Below the pieces are notes generated by a model. It saw only the letters and a list, made by a program, of their open reading frames with translations. It searched no databases and had not been told where the DNA came from. From NCBI RefSeq assembly GCF_006715285.1, contig NZ_VFMX01000001.1, positions 682,001 through 746,000 on the forward strand: 64,000 bases of DNA, written 5' to 3'. The translations under genes and the position numbers were made by a program. Below are positions 51,876 to 60,760 of this stretch, one piece after another; position 1 is the stretch's first letter; every line of letters starts with the position of its first letter. The DNA comes from Arthrobacter sp. SLBN-83. Lineage in GTDB: Bacteria; Actinomycetota; Actinomycetes; Actinomycetales; Micrococcaceae.

Positions 51876-52705
51876 TGAAACTCCTCACCCTCCGCCTCGA
51901 CAACGGCAAGAGCACGACGGCGGTCCGCCAGGACGGCGGCACCCTCACCGAGGTTCCGGGCTTCTCCGACGTCGGGGCCCTCCTGAAGGACCGCAACTGG
52001 GAAGCCACCGCTGCGGCGGCCAACGGCGCGACGCACGCGCTCGACGGCGCCGACCTCGCCGCCGTCGTGCCCTCCCCCGGCAAGATCATCTGCGTTGGCC
52101 ACAACTACCGCAACCACATCAAGGAAATGGGCCGCGAGGTTCCCGAGCACCCCACCCTGTTCGCCAAGTACGCAGAGTCCCTGATCGGTCCCAACGACGA
52201 CCTGGCCCTGCCGCAGGAATCGGACACCGTGGACTGGGAAGCCGAACTCGCCGTCGTCATCGGCAAGACCGGCCGCCGCATTCCTGAGTCCGAGGCCGCG
52301 GACCACATCGCGGGGTACTCGGTGCTGAACGACATCTCCATGCGCGACTACCAGTTCCGCACTATCCAGTGGCTGCAGGGCAAGACCTGGGAGAAATCCA
52401 CCCCGTTCGGCCCGGCCCTGGTCACCAAGGACGAGTTCACCCCCGGCCCGCTGATGACCTCGGCCGTGGACGGCGAGGTCCAGCAGTCCACCCCCACCTC
52501 GGACCTGGTATTCACCCCGGAATACCTGGTGTCCTACATCTCCACCATCATCACCCTCAACCCGGGCGACGTGATCGCCACCGGCACGCCCGGCGGCGTG
52601 GGCCATGCCCAGGACCCCAAGCGCTACCTGCAGGAGGGCCAAGTCCTGGTCACCACCATCGAGGGCCTGGGCCAGCTGACCAACCGCGTGGTCAAGGAAG
52701 CCTGA
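51875..52705 (+). CDS. Fumarylpyruvate hydrolase (FAH family)
   Basis: A 276-residue protein. The FAH fold is marked by KIICVGHNYRNHIKEMG, DTVDWEAELAVVIG (metal Glu/Asp residues), and TPGGVGHAQ. It hydrolyses fumarylpyruvate to fumarate and pyruvate. Starts and stops overlap both neighbours by a single base, showing translational coupling. Confidence 0.93.
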   Translation: MKLLTLRLDNGKSTTAVRQDGGTLTEVPGFSDVGALLKDRNWEATAAAANGATHALDGADLAAVVPSPGKIICVGHNYRNHIKEMGREVPEHPTLFAKYAESLIGPNDDLALPQESDTVDWEAELAVVIGKTGRRIPESEAADHIAGYSVLNDISMRDYQFRTIQWLQGKTWEKSTPFGPALVTKDEFTPGPLMTSAVDGEVQQSTPTSDLVFTPEYLVSYISTIITLNPGDVIATGTPGGVGHAQDPKRYLQEGQVLVTTIEGLGQLTNRVVKEA

Positions 52706-53463
52706 TGGTCGCCCGGCACGACCAGACCAGCGATCCCGTCCTGCTCGACGGACTCCTGCAGGCCCGGCGCGGCACCGCGTTCTTCGCCCGCAAGCTCAAC
52801 GAGCTCACCGACGCGGACCTGGACGGGAACTCGCTGCTGCCCGGCTGGACCCGCCGCCACCTTGTAGCCCACGTGGGCTACAACGCGCGGGCCGTCGCGC
52901 GGCTGGTCGAATGGGCCGCCACCGGTGTGGAGACGCCGATGTATCCGTCCGTCGAGGTCCGCAACCACGAGATCGACTTCGGCGCCACCCTGTCCCCCAT
53001 CGCGCTGCGGAACCTGTTCGACCACTCCGCCGTGCACCTGAACGTCGAATGGCGCGACCTGCCCGCCGACAATTGGCACCACAAGGTCAAAACCGTCCAA
53101 GGCCGCGTGGTCCCGGCCGAGGAGACCGTCTGGATGCGCACCCGGGAGGTCTGGGTACACGCCGTGGACCTGGACAACGGCGCCACGTTCAAGGACATCC
53201 CGGAACCCGTCCTGGCCCGGCTGCTCACGGACATCACCGGCGCCTGGCACGCCCGCGGCACGGACAAGGACCTGGTGGTCGAAGTCACCGGTCAGCCCTC
53301 TGCGCTGGTCTTCGGTGACACCACCGCCGCCTCCCCCACCGTGGTCACCGGTGCCCTGCCGGCCATCACCCAGTGGGCCACCGGCCGCGGCACGGACGGC
53401 ACCATGGCAACCCGCGACGGCGGTTCGGTCACCCCGGCGCTACCGGCTCCTGCCTGGATCTAA
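52705..53463 (+). CDS. Mycothiol-dependent maleylpyruvate isomerase
   Basis: A 252-residue DinB-like protein. The zinc site His is in RRHLVAHVGYNARA, with Glu and His in WMRTREVWVHAVDL (about residues 140-153). It isomerises maleylpyruvate to fumarylpyruvate with mycothiol, the thiol of actinobacteria, rather than glutathione. A C-terminal sterol-carrier-like region follows. It overlaps the hydrolase stop. It is the last gene of the operon. Confidence 0.92.
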   Translation: MVARHDQTSDPVLLDGLLQARRGTAFFARKLNELTDADLDGNSLLPGWTRRHLVAHVGYNARAVARLVEWAATGVETPMYPSVEVRNHEIDFGATLSPIALRNLFDHSAVHLNVEWRDLPADNWHHKVKTVQGRVVPAEETVWMRTREVWVHAVDLDNGATFKDIPEPVLARLLTDITGAWHARGTDKDLVVEVTGQPSALVFGDTTAASPTVVTGALPAITQWATGRGTDGTMATRDGGSVTPALPAPAWI

Positions 53464-53489
53464 CGCCCGGGACACTTCCACTAGCCGCC

Positions 53490-53521
53490 AAAGGCGGGTC
53501 AGCATCCGCTGGCCCGCCTTT
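53490..53521 (+). terminator. Terminator of gentisate operon
   Basis: AAAGGCGGG (53490-53498) pairs with CCCGCCTTT (53513-53521). Confidence 0.85.
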
Positions 53522-53692
53522 CCTGTGCCGCCATCTACTTGCCCTGTCCCTGCCTGCCGCCGTATCTCAGACTGCGGACCAAAAATCACAGCCCCCGTTT
53601 GGAAGAGGGGCCATATTTCGCGTGCCCGGCGCTCGGTAGCATGAGTGAACCGGACAGAGCCGTCCGGTGGCATCGATGCAAAAGGACAGCCC

Positions 53693-55288
53693 ATGGCCGC
53701 GGTTACTGTGGATGACATCCTCTCGGATCTCCCCCTTGGTTTCGCCAGCCTTATCCTCCGGCCAGCCCCGTCGGCGCCAGCCATCGAGCGGTTCCTGATC
53801 CTCGACGCCGACGATGAGGGCGTCCAGGCCGCCGGGGCATTTGTGCTGCTCATCGGCGTCCGGGGCCGCTCTGCGCTGCCTGCCATCCGGCGCCTCCTGG
53901 ACAATCCGCCGCCCGTGGTGGCGGTGAAGGGCAACCGGGAAGATGCCGCCGAGGCCGAGGAACTCCTCAGCGCCGCCGGTTCCGGGCTCCTCCTGGTGGA
54001 CCCGGCCGCTGACTGGGACCGCCTGCTCTCTATCGCCAAGGACCGCATCCAGCCACGCAGCTACCAGAGCGAAGTGCTGACGTTGCTCGAGGAGGACCTG
54101 TTCGCGATCGCCCAGACCACCGCGCGGCTCACGTCCAGCCACGTGCTGATCGAGGATGCGGCCAACAAGGTGTTGGCATATTCAACGGTGACCAACGATA
54201 TTGACGAGCTCCGGAAAGCGTCCATCCTGTCCCGCCGCGGACCGCGGAAGTACGAGCTGCTGCTCAAGGACCTGGGTGCCTACCGCGAACTCCACCGCAC
54301 CCGGCAGCCGGTCCGCGTGCCTGCCCGGCCACAGGACGGGCTCCGCGAACGGGTGGCCATCGCACTCTTCGCCGGGGAGCGGATCATGGGCTACATCTGG
54401 TTGCAGGAAACCGGGGAGGGCTTCGGACCGGACGTGGAGTACGTCCTCACCGGATCCGCGGCCAGGGTTTCCGGCGAGCTCATCCGCTACCGCAACCAGC
54501 AGTCCGTCCACATGCGGGAGGACCGGGTTGCACGGATCCTGTCGGGTCCCGCCGAGGCAGCCGCCAGCGCCCACAGCGGAAAGATCCCCTCGGAGCGTCC
54601 CGCCGCACTGCTCCTGATCGGCATGTCCGACGCCGACTCCCGGGCCGACGACGCCGCGCTCAAGCACGGCGAACTGGCCAACCTGGCTTCCATTCACGCC
54701 GCCGCGTACAAAGCTTCGGCCGTGGTTGGCCAGTTCAATGGTGACACCGCCATCATCATGCCGGACCTGCAATCCGGAACGGCGGAGGCGGGGCTGAGGT
54801 CCCTCGCGGAAGCGGTGGCCAAGGACGCCCGAAAACACCTGGGCATCACTCCATACGCCGCCGTCGGACCCCTGGCCCCCGATCTGTTGTCCCTCCACAG
54901 GGTCACCGGCATCACCGAGGCCCTGCTGGCGTGTGTGCGGAACGCCGCACCGGGCACGGTGGCTGTCCTGGACGATTTCGAGGCGGAGATCCTTTACCGC
55001 GAAGCCGTGCGCAACTTCCACACCTCCGCCTTCCGCCACCGGGCGCTGGCAACGCTGCTCCAGGCGGACGCCGAACTCGCAGCAACCCTGCGGGCCTACT
55101 TCGACGCGTGCTTCGACGTTGCCGAATGCGCCAAAAACATGAACCTCCACAAGAACACCGTCTACTACCGGGTGGCCAAAGCGACCAGGGTCACTGGCCT
55201 GGACTTCGGCAACCCCCGCGATTCACTGGTGGCCCTGCTCCATCTCCAGGAGTGGGCCTCCTCCAACGACAATTCAGGCAGGAAATGA
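53693..55288 (+). CDS. PucR/CdaR-family transcriptional regulator
   Basis: A 531-residue protein with an N-terminal PucR domain (TVDDILSDLPLGFASLIL...), a central GGDEF-like degenerate region and a C-terminal helix-turn-helix (FDVAECAKNMNLHKNTVYYRV). Such regulators often control purine, polyamine or amino-acid catabolism. The start at 53693 follows AAAGGAC. It overlaps the glutaminase gene (ATGA), so the regulator and its target are co-translated. Confidence 0.88.
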   Translation: MAAVTVDDILSDLPLGFASLILRPAPSAPAIERFLILDADDEGVQAAGAFVLLIGVRGRSALPAIRRLLDNPPPVVAVKGNREDAAEAEELLSAAGSGLLLVDPAADWDRLLSIAKDRIQPRSYQSEVLTLLEEDLFAIAQTTARLTSSHVLIEDAANKVLAYSTVTNDIDELRKASILSRRGPRKYELLLKDLGAYRELHRTRQPVRVPARPQDGLRERVAIALFAGERIMGYIWLQETGEGFGPDVEYVLTGSAARVSGELIRYRNQQSVHMREDRVARILSGPAEAAASAHSGKIPSERPAALLLIGMSDADSRADDAALKHGELANLASIHAAAYKASAVVGQFNGDTAIIMPDLQSGTAEAGLRSLAEAVAKDARKHLGITPYAAVGPLAPDLLSLHRVTGITEALLACVRNAAPGTVAVLDDFEAEILYREAVRNFHTSAFRHRALATLLQADAELAATLRAYFDACFDVAECAKNMNLHKNTVYYRVAKATRVTGLDFGNPRDSLVALLHLQEWASSNDNSGRK

Positions 55289-56223
55289 GCACCACCCTCA
55301 GCGCACCGCCCCTGGGTCTCCTCCTCGGGGACATCGTCCGCCGCCACCGGCCACGGCAGAAAGCCGGCAGCGTCCCCACGAACATTCCCTTCCTGGCCAC
55401 GGTTCCGTTCAACCGTTTTGGAATCGCTGTTGCCAGCACCTCCGGGGAGGTGATCAGCTCCGGGGACGCCGGCGTGCCCTTTTCCATTCAAAGCATTTCC
55501 AAGGTGTTCACCCTGGCCATGGCCCTGCAGGGCGGCCGATCGGACGCCCTTTGGTCCAGGGTGCTGCGTGAGCCTTCCGGAACTGCCTTCAACTCCCTGG
55601 TCCAGTTGGAAGCCGAAAAGGGTATCCCCCGGAATCCCTTCATCAACGCCGGCGCCCTGGTGGTCACCGACCACCTGCTGGAAGAGACACCCGACGCGGC
55701 CACGCAGCTCCTGCGGTTCCTCACGGAACAAGCGGGTGACGCGGGCCCCGCGCCGGCAGTCGATGAAGCGGCCGCTGCCGGTGAGCTGGGCAGCAGCAGC
55801 CGCAACCTGGCCCTGGCGCACTTCCTGAAGGATTTTGGCAATCTCACCCGGCCGGCCGCCGTCGTGCTGGAAAACTACGTCCGCCAGTGCTCCATCATGA
55901 TGACCTGCGTCCAGTTGGCCAAGGCCGGCCTGTTCCTCGCCAACAACGGCCAGGGAATAAACGGGGCCGTACTGTCCCCCAGCGAGGCCAAGCGGATCGG
56001 TTCCATCATGCTGACCTGCGGCATGTATGACGCCGCCGGCGAATTCGCCTACCGGGTGGGCCTGCCCGGCAAGAGCGGGGTGGGCGGCGGCATTCTGGTC
56101 ATCGTTCCGGGCCAGTGCGCCATCTGTGTTTGGAGCCCCCGCCTGGACGCAAAGGGCAACTCCCTTGCCGGCACCGCCGCCCTGGCTGATCTCTCGGACC
56201 GCACCGGCTGGTCGGTCTTCTAA
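55285..56223 (+). CDS. glsA: Glutaminase (serine-dependent)
   Basis: A 312-residue glutaminase of the beta-lactamase-like family. It hydrolyses glutamine to glutamate and ammonia. The catalytic S70-I-S-K73 motif in FSIQSISKVF is present, with NPFINAGALV, ENYVRQCSIMMTC and GKSGVGGGILVIVPG as further signatures. It starts inside the last codons of the PucR gene. It is likely activated by that regulator. Confidence 0.93.
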   Translation: MSTTLSAPPLGLLLGDIVRRHRPRQKAGSVPTNIPFLATVPFNRFGIAVASTSGEVISSGDAGVPFSIQSISKVFTLAMALQGGRSDALWSRVLREPSGTAFNSLVQLEAEKGIPRNPFINAGALVVTDHLLEETPDAATQLLRFLTEQAGDAGPAPAVDEAAAAGELGSSSRNLALAHFLKDFGNLTRPAAVVLENYVRQCSIMMTCVQLAKAGLFLANNGQGINGAVLSPSEAKRIGSIMLTCGMYDAAGEFAYRVGLPGKSGVGGGILVIVPGQCAICVWSPRLDAKGNSLAGTAALADLSDRTGWSVF

Positions 56224-56269
56224 GTTTCCCCATCCGCCTGGATCTTTCCCTGATTTGAAAGGAATTCCC

Positions 56270-58066
56270 ATGCCCAGCAACCCCAATGACGAGGTTGATT
56301 TCCGCCGCACGGTTGACGTTCTTGACGGCGGCCGCGCACACGCGCCCAAGACCGCACTGCCCACCGGGGACAAGGGCAACCAGGGGAACCACACTCCCCG
56401 GCTCCGCCCGCATCCAACGGACCATGTGCAGCCCCAGCCCAAGTCCGCCGGGCATGTGATTGTCGATTCACTGGCGGCCCACGGCATTGAACGCACCTAC
56501 GTGGTTCCCGGCGAGAGCTTCCTTGACGTGCTGGACGGACTGCACAATTCGGACATCGAGACCATCGTCTGCCGGCACGAGGGCGGGGCGGCCTACATGG
56601 CCGAGGCAGACGGCAAGATGCAGCAACGTCCGGGCGTGGCGATGGTCACCCGGGGACCGGGAGCAGCGAACGCCCACGTCGGCCTGCACACCGCATGGCA
56701 GGATTCCACGCCCCTGCTGCTCTTCGTGGGCCTGATCCCGTTTGCCCACCGGGACCGGGAAGCATTCCAGGAATTCGACATCAAGTCGTGGTTCGATACC
56801 GGTGCGAAGCGCGTCATGGTCCTGGACCATGCGGAGCGGGCCTCGGAAATCGTGGCCGAAGCCATGTTCGCGGCCATGAGCGGCCGGCCCGGGCCTGTGG
56901 TGGTCGGCCTGCCTGAGGACGTCCTTCGGCAGCACATCAACCCCACGCTGCACCCCGTAATTCCTGTGGCGGCCGGCGGCATGGGCGGCAGCGATTCTGC
57001 GGCGCTGAAGGCTGCCCTGGCCGGGTCCAGCAAGCCGCTCTTCGTCACGGGCGGCAATGACTGGACGCAGGAAGCGGCAGATCAGCTCACCGCCTGGCTG
57101 GAGCGGCACAACATCCCCGCCGCGGCCGAATGGCGTACGCAGGGGACGGTCTCCTTTGATTCACCGTCCTATGTGGGGCCCATCGGCTACGGACGTCCCC
57201 GCCCCACCTACGACCTGCTGGAGGAAACCGACCTCCTGGTGTTTGTGGGCACGGTGCCCGGAGACGTGATCACTGACGGGTTTGTGTGCCGGCAGGACTG
57301 GGACAAGAAGAACTTCCTGGTGACGGTGGACCCCTCCCTGCGGGGCCGGTCCGGCCCCGTTTCCCGCCAAATCCTGGCCAAACCGGAAGCCTTTGTCCGG
57401 GACCTTGAGGAGATCCGCCTGCCGGTCAAGGATGAGTGGAAGGCCTGGACCACAAGGATGCGCGCCGAGCAGGAGAAGTTTGCAGCCCTCCCCCCGGCCG
57501 CGCCGGCTCCCGGCAGGGCGCGGATGGACACCCTGATGGCCAACCTCGTACCCCGCCTTTCGGAGGACTCTGTGGTGACTTTCGGGGCCGGTGAACACAC
57601 CAACTGGGCCCACCGGTATTTCCCCACCCGCCGCTACGCCTCCATGCTCAGCGCCCGCAACGGCTCCATGGGGTACTCCGTCCCGTCCGCCATCGCCGCA
57701 TCGCTGGCCGATCCGGCCCGCCGCGTGGTCACCATCGCGGGGGATGGCGAGTTCCTCATGAACGGGCAGGAACTGGCAACTGCCGCCCAGTACGGCGCCA
57801 CCCCGCTGGTGGTAGTGATGGACAACCGGGAATACGGCACCATCCGGACGCACCAGGAGCGCCACTACCCGCAACGGATTTCCGGCACGCAGCTGAAAAA
57901 CCCGAATTTCGCGCTGATGGCCAAGGCTTTCGGTGGTTTCGGCATCACCGTCACGGCGGACTGGGAGGTCCCCGCTGCCCTGAACGCCGCCATGGAGGCA
58001 ATCGACAGGGACGGCGTGTTCGCGCTGATCCACCTTCTGGTGGAGCAGCGGGTCAAGGCATATTAG
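56270..58066 (+). CDS. ThDP-dependent enzyme of the acetolactate synthase / oxoacid decarboxylase superfamily
   Basis: A 598-residue protein. An extra N-terminal segment of about 55 residues precedes the PYR domain, which has the catalytic Glu E104 (RHEGGAAYM). The ThDP-binding GDG (491-493) is followed 26 residues later by N519 (MDNREYGT). The central domain is NAD-like (LFVTGGNDWT). The exact reaction is unknown. The C-terminal catalytic part resembles decarboxylases or carboligases rather than true acetolactate synthase, which would be paired with a small subunit. It is 46 bases after glsA. Confidence 0.85.
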   Translation: MPSNPNDEVDFRRTVDVLDGGRAHAPKTALPTGDKGNQGNHTPRLRPHPTDHVQPQPKSAGHVIVDSLAAHGIERTYVVPGESFLDVLDGLHNSDIETIVCRHEGGAAYMAEADGKMQQRPGVAMVTRGPGAANAHVGLHTAWQDSTPLLLFVGLIPFAHRDREAFQEFDIKSWFDTGAKRVMVLDHAERASEIVAEAMFAAMSGRPGPVVVGLPEDVLRQHINPTLHPVIPVAAGGMGGSDSAALKAALAGSSKPLFVTGGNDWTQEAADQLTAWLERHNIPAAAEWRTQGTVSFDSPSYVGPIGYGRPRPTYDLLEETDLLVFVGTVPGDVITDGFVCRQDWDKKNFLVTVDPSLRGRSGPVSRQILAKPEAFVRDLEEIRLPVKDEWKAWTTRMRAEQEKFAALPPAAPAPGRARMDTLMANLVPRLSEDSVVTFGAGEHTNWAHRYFPTRRYASMLSARNGSMGYSVPSAIAASLADPARRVVTIAGDGEFLMNGQELATAAQYGATPLVVVMDNREYGTIRTHQERHYPQRISGTQLKNPNFALMAKAFGGFGITVTADWEVPAALNAAMEAIDRDGVFALIHLLVEQRVKAY

Positions 58067-58102
58067 GGCGCCCACTGCGCCGGGAACAAGCCATGGGTGA
58101 CA

Positions 58103-58132
58103 GGACGACGGCGGGTCCTCCCGCCGTCGTCC
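58103..58132 (+). terminator. Terminator after ThDP enzyme gene
   Basis: GGACGACGGCGGG (58103-58115) pairs with CCCGCCGTCGTCC (58120-58132) around TCCT, between convergent genes. Confidence 0.85.
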
Positions 58133-58169
58133 GCCTGCCTTAACTGCCCGTCACCAGCGCCGGCACGGG

Positions 58170-58949
58170 CTACAGCGCCGACCACCCGCCGTCGGAAGCA
58201 AGGATGGCGCCGTTGACGTTGGTGCCGTCGTCGCTGAGCAGGAACGTGATCGACGCCGCGAGCTGGGCAGCCGTGGCGGGTGCGGGGATGTTGGCCTGCA
58301 TCAGCGGGCCCAGCCGTTCGGCGGCCAGCTGCGACCCCCAGGTGGCCACGATGTTGGTGATGGTGGCGCCGGGTGCCACGGCGTTGAAGCGCAGCCCCTT
58401 GGGTCCGTACATCACCGCCGAATTCCTGGTCAGCCCATTCACTGCGTGCTTGGAGGCGGTGTAGGCCGCCCCGGCTGCTGAGCCCCGCAGGCCGGCTTCG
58501 GAGGAGACGTTGACGACAGAGCCAGCCCCGGCCTCGAGCATCAGCGGCAGCACTGCGCGGGTCAGCCGCATCAGGGCGGTGACGTTGATGCGGAAGACGC
58601 GCTCCCAGATCTCGTCATCCACCTCGTGGATCGGGGCGAAGTTGTCCATGATGCCGGCAACGTTCGCCAGCGCATCAACCCGACCCCCCGCGGCGCCAAC
58701 CACCGCTGCCACCGTTTCCTCCGTGGAGATGTCCCCCGCCACCGGGACCAGGTCAAGTCCGGCATTCTGCTCCACGAGCTCGTCCAGCCGCTCCTTGCTG
58801 ACGTCGGAGGCAATTACCCGCCCGCCTTCCTTGGCCACCCGCAGCGCCGTTGCCTTCCCGATGCCGGAGCCTGCGCCGGTGACGATGACGGTCTTTCCTG
58901 CGAAACGGCCCTGCGTGACCGCTTCCTGCCATGAGGCCTCATTGCCCAT
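58170..58949 (-). CDS. Short-chain dehydrogenase/reductase
   Basis: A 259-residue classical SDR. The cofactor motif is TGAGSGIG (about residues 24-31). The catalytic tetrad includes NVSSEAG (Ser) and YTASKHA (Tyr/Lys). The start at 58949 follows GAAAGGAAA; an in-frame ATG at 58970 is weaker. The ThDP enzyme lies convergent. The substrate is unknown; a ketone or hydroxy product of the ThDP enzyme is conceivable. Confidence 0.9.
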   Translation of the reverse strand: MGNEASWQEAVTQGRFAGKTVIVTGAGSGIGKATALRVAKEGGRVIASDVSKERLDELVEQNAGLDLVPVAGDISTEETVAAVVGAAGGRVDALANVAGIMDNFAPIHEVDDEIWERVFRINVTALMRLTRAVLPLMLEAGAGSVVNVSSEAGLRGSAAGAAYTASKHAVNGLTRNSAVMYGPKGLRFNAVAPGATITNIVATWGSQLAAERLGPLMQANIPAPATAAQLAASITFLLSDDGTNVNGAILASDGGWSAL

Positions 58950-58997
58950 GATTTTCCTTTCAAAGTACAAGCGGAATGCCCACGCCTGGGGGCGGTG

Positions 58998-59026
58998 AAG
59001 GGCGGCATCCCGGGGATGCCGCCCTT
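58998..59026. terminator. Perfect inverted repeat upstream of SDR gene
   Basis: AAGGGCGGCATCC and its complement flank a CGG centre. The flanking T tract is on the plus-strand side. It probably ends transcription of the small gene ending at 59046 before the SDR promoter. Confidence 0.6.
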
Positions 59027-59045
59027 CCTTTTTGCGTTTGAAGCG

Positions 59046-59393
59046 CTAGAGCCGGTCCGTGCGGTCCTCGCCACCCTTGTGGCCCGCCCCACGCAGGTTT
59101 TCCTGGACCTTGCCGAACAGGTCCTTGATGGTGGACTCCGCATTGGAAATGACGTCCACGGGAACGAAGACCTCATGGGTCACCGGCAGGTCGTATTCAT
59201 CTTTCAAGTGCGTGCCGTTTCCAACCCCCGTCAGGGACAGGTAGACCATCGCCTCTGTCCGGGCAATGCCGGCGAGCTTGCCGAACACGACGGTGAACTC
59301 ATTCGGCCGGAAACTGATGGTCTGCCCGATGTGGCTGCGGCCCAGTTCACCCGCGGGAACGGCCTTCTCCGACTGGCTTCCGGTGTAGTCCAT
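59046..59393 (-). CDS. Small conserved-type hypothetical protein
   Basis: A 115-residue soluble protein. The middle (TISFRPNEFTVVFGKLAGIARTEAMVYLSL) suggests a beta-rich fold; the tail has an amphipathic helix. No family is recognised. The ATG at 59393 follows AAGGAGAAG, a strong ribosome site that rules out the longer reading. Monocistronic. Confidence 0.7.
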   Translation of the reverse strand: MDYTGSQSEKAVPAGELGRSHIGQTISFRPNEFTVVFGKLAGIARTEAMVYLSLTGVGNGTHLKDEYDLPVTHEVFVPVDVISNAESTIKDLFGKVQENLRGAGHKGGEDRTDRL

Positions 59394-59597
59394 GAACTTC
59401 TCCTTCGATCGCCAACACGTACGGAGGCAGTCTAACCCTGGCCCCTTCGCGCCGTCACAGGCACTGCTGGAGCCGTGCACAAAGGCTGGCACACCGCCGT
59501 GGCCATTCCTCCATTGAGCAGGGCAGGGGCGCACCTGTGTGATGGCATCACCGGGCGGCAACGGCTGCCCCGGCCATACCCGTTCAAAGGAAAAACC

Positions 59598-59816
59598 GTG
59601 ACTTCAATGACGAGCCGCGTAAAGAGCCCTGTCCGTTGGGACACCGTCGAGACCGGTGATGCAGTGGAACTGAGGAGTAATGGACGCATCGTTTTCAGCG
59701 GTCTGGTGGATGCCAGGACCGACGACGGCGACGTGGTCTGGGTGACTGCTCCCGTGGGCGGCCGGCGCCTGTTCCACATCGCAGACGGCTTCGACCTGGC
59801 AGGGGTGCCGGCATGA
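59598..59816 (+). CDS. Small hypothetical protein, SH3/Tudor-like
   Basis: A 72-residue protein rich in short beta strands (WDTVETGDAVELRSNGRIVFSGLVD). It is reminiscent of small beta-barrel proteins. The GTG at 59598 follows AAAGGAAAAACC; an ATG four codons later is a possible alternative. The next microgene overlaps its stop by four bases. Confidence 0.6.
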   Translation: MTSMTSRVKSPVRWDTVETGDAVELRSNGRIVFSGLVDARTDDGDVVWVTAPVGGRRLFHIADGFDLAGVPA

Positions 59817-59866
59817 CGGACTGCCCCGAGGACTGCCACTACTGCACGGGGCCCGAGACCGATTGA
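59813..59866 (+). CDS. 17-residue cysteine-rich microprotein
   Basis: ATG at 59813 overlaps the stop of the 72-residue gene (ATGA) and gives MTDCPEDCHYCTGPETD, ending at TGA 59864-59866. Cys at positions 4, 8 and 11 with a His (CPEDCHYC) form a possible metal-binding knot. A hairpin follows directly. There is no database support; the case rests on coupling and composition. Confidence 0.45.
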   Translation: MTDCPEDCHYCTGPETD

Positions 59867-59869
59867 AGG

Positions 59870-59892
59870 GCCCGGATCATCACGATCCGGGC
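59870..59892 (+). terminator. Hairpin behind the microprotein gene
   Basis: GCCCGGATC (59870-59878) pairs with GATCCGGGC (59884-59892) just after the microprotein stop. The U tail is poor. Confidence 0.55.
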
Positions 59893-59957
59893 ATCAAATT
59901 GCCGCTACCGCATGTGGCATCGTTGACGCGGGCAACAGCTACAGCGAAGGTGGTGCC

Positions 59958-60629
59958 ATGAGGTCTCAGAAAATTTCCCAGGGGTTGGTTATGACGACGG
60001 CGGCCGCAACGGCAGCACTGTTGCTCACCGCGTGCGGTCCAAGCCAGCCGCAGTCCCAGACGACGACGTCGCCCTCGCCTTCGCCTTCGGGCAGTGGGCA
60101 GGCGAGCCAGTCCGCCACGCCGTCGGCCAGCACGCCGCCTCCGGCATCTTCGGCGCCGGCCACGTCCACGCCGTCCTCCCCGGCTCCCAGCACCACTGCC
60201 GCCGGCGCCCCCGGCCTGTGCAAGGCCGCCGGCCTCACCGCCGCCACGGACGCTTCCGGCGGCGGCGCCGCGGGCAGCGTCTACATGAAGCTGAACCTCA
60301 CCAACAAAGGCTCCGAGCCCTGCATCCTCAGGGGCTTCCCCGGCGTTTCCCTGGTGGCGGACGCCGCCGGCGAACCGATCGGTGCCCCGGCAACGCGGGA
60401 CGACTCCGCCGGCGTCGTCGACGTCCTGCTGGCTCCCGGCCAGACAGGCACCGCGGTGCTGCGCTACACACAGGCCCGTAACTACCAGGGCTGCTCACCC
60501 GTGGATGCCGCCGGCTACCGGATCTACCCGCCCGAGGACACCGACTCGCTGTTCATCCCGCAGCCCACGACGGCCTGCAGCAACGCAGACATCGCCCTGC
60601 TCTCCATCGGAGCGTTCCAGCCCGCCTGA
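59958..60629 (+). CDS. DUF4232-containing lipoprotein
   Basis: A 223-residue lipoprotein. Lipobox LLTAC puts the lipid Cys at about residue 26. A Ser/Pro/Thr linker covers residues 30-85. The DUF4232 domain (about 88-220) has conserved Cys residues in GLCKAAG, EPCILRGFPGVSL, YQGCSPV and TTACS, which likely form disulfides outside the membrane. The function is unknown; the family is widespread in actinobacteria. Confidence 0.85.
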   Translation: MRSQKISQGLVMTTAAATAALLLTACGPSQPQSQTTTSPSPSPSGSGQASQSATPSASTPPPASSAPATSTPSSPAPSTTAAGAPGLCKAAGLTAATDASGGGAAGSVYMKLNLTNKGSEPCILRGFPGVSLVADAAGEPIGAPATRDDSAGVVDVLLAPGQTGTAVLRYTQARNYQGCSPVDAAGYRIYPPEDTDSLFIPQPTTACSNADIALLSIGAFQPA

Positions 60630-60655
60630 CCCGGCGGCCACTCCCCGAACAGCGA

Positions 60656-60733
60656 AAGGCGGCCCGGCAATCAAGCCGGGCCGCCTTCGCTGGTCCTGGG
60701 CCGCCGTCGGAGGTTTCACCCCGACGGCGGCCC
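60656..60733. terminator. Two consecutive hairpins between convergent genes
   Basis: AAGGCGGCCCGGC pairs with GCCGGGCCGCCTT (60656-60668 and 60675-60687). GGGCCGCCGTCGG pairs with CCGACGGCGGCCC (60698-60710 and 60721-60733). Either could end transcription from each direction. Confidence 0.8.
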
Positions 60734-60760
60734 TGTTCAGTTATTCACGCTGCGTTATGG

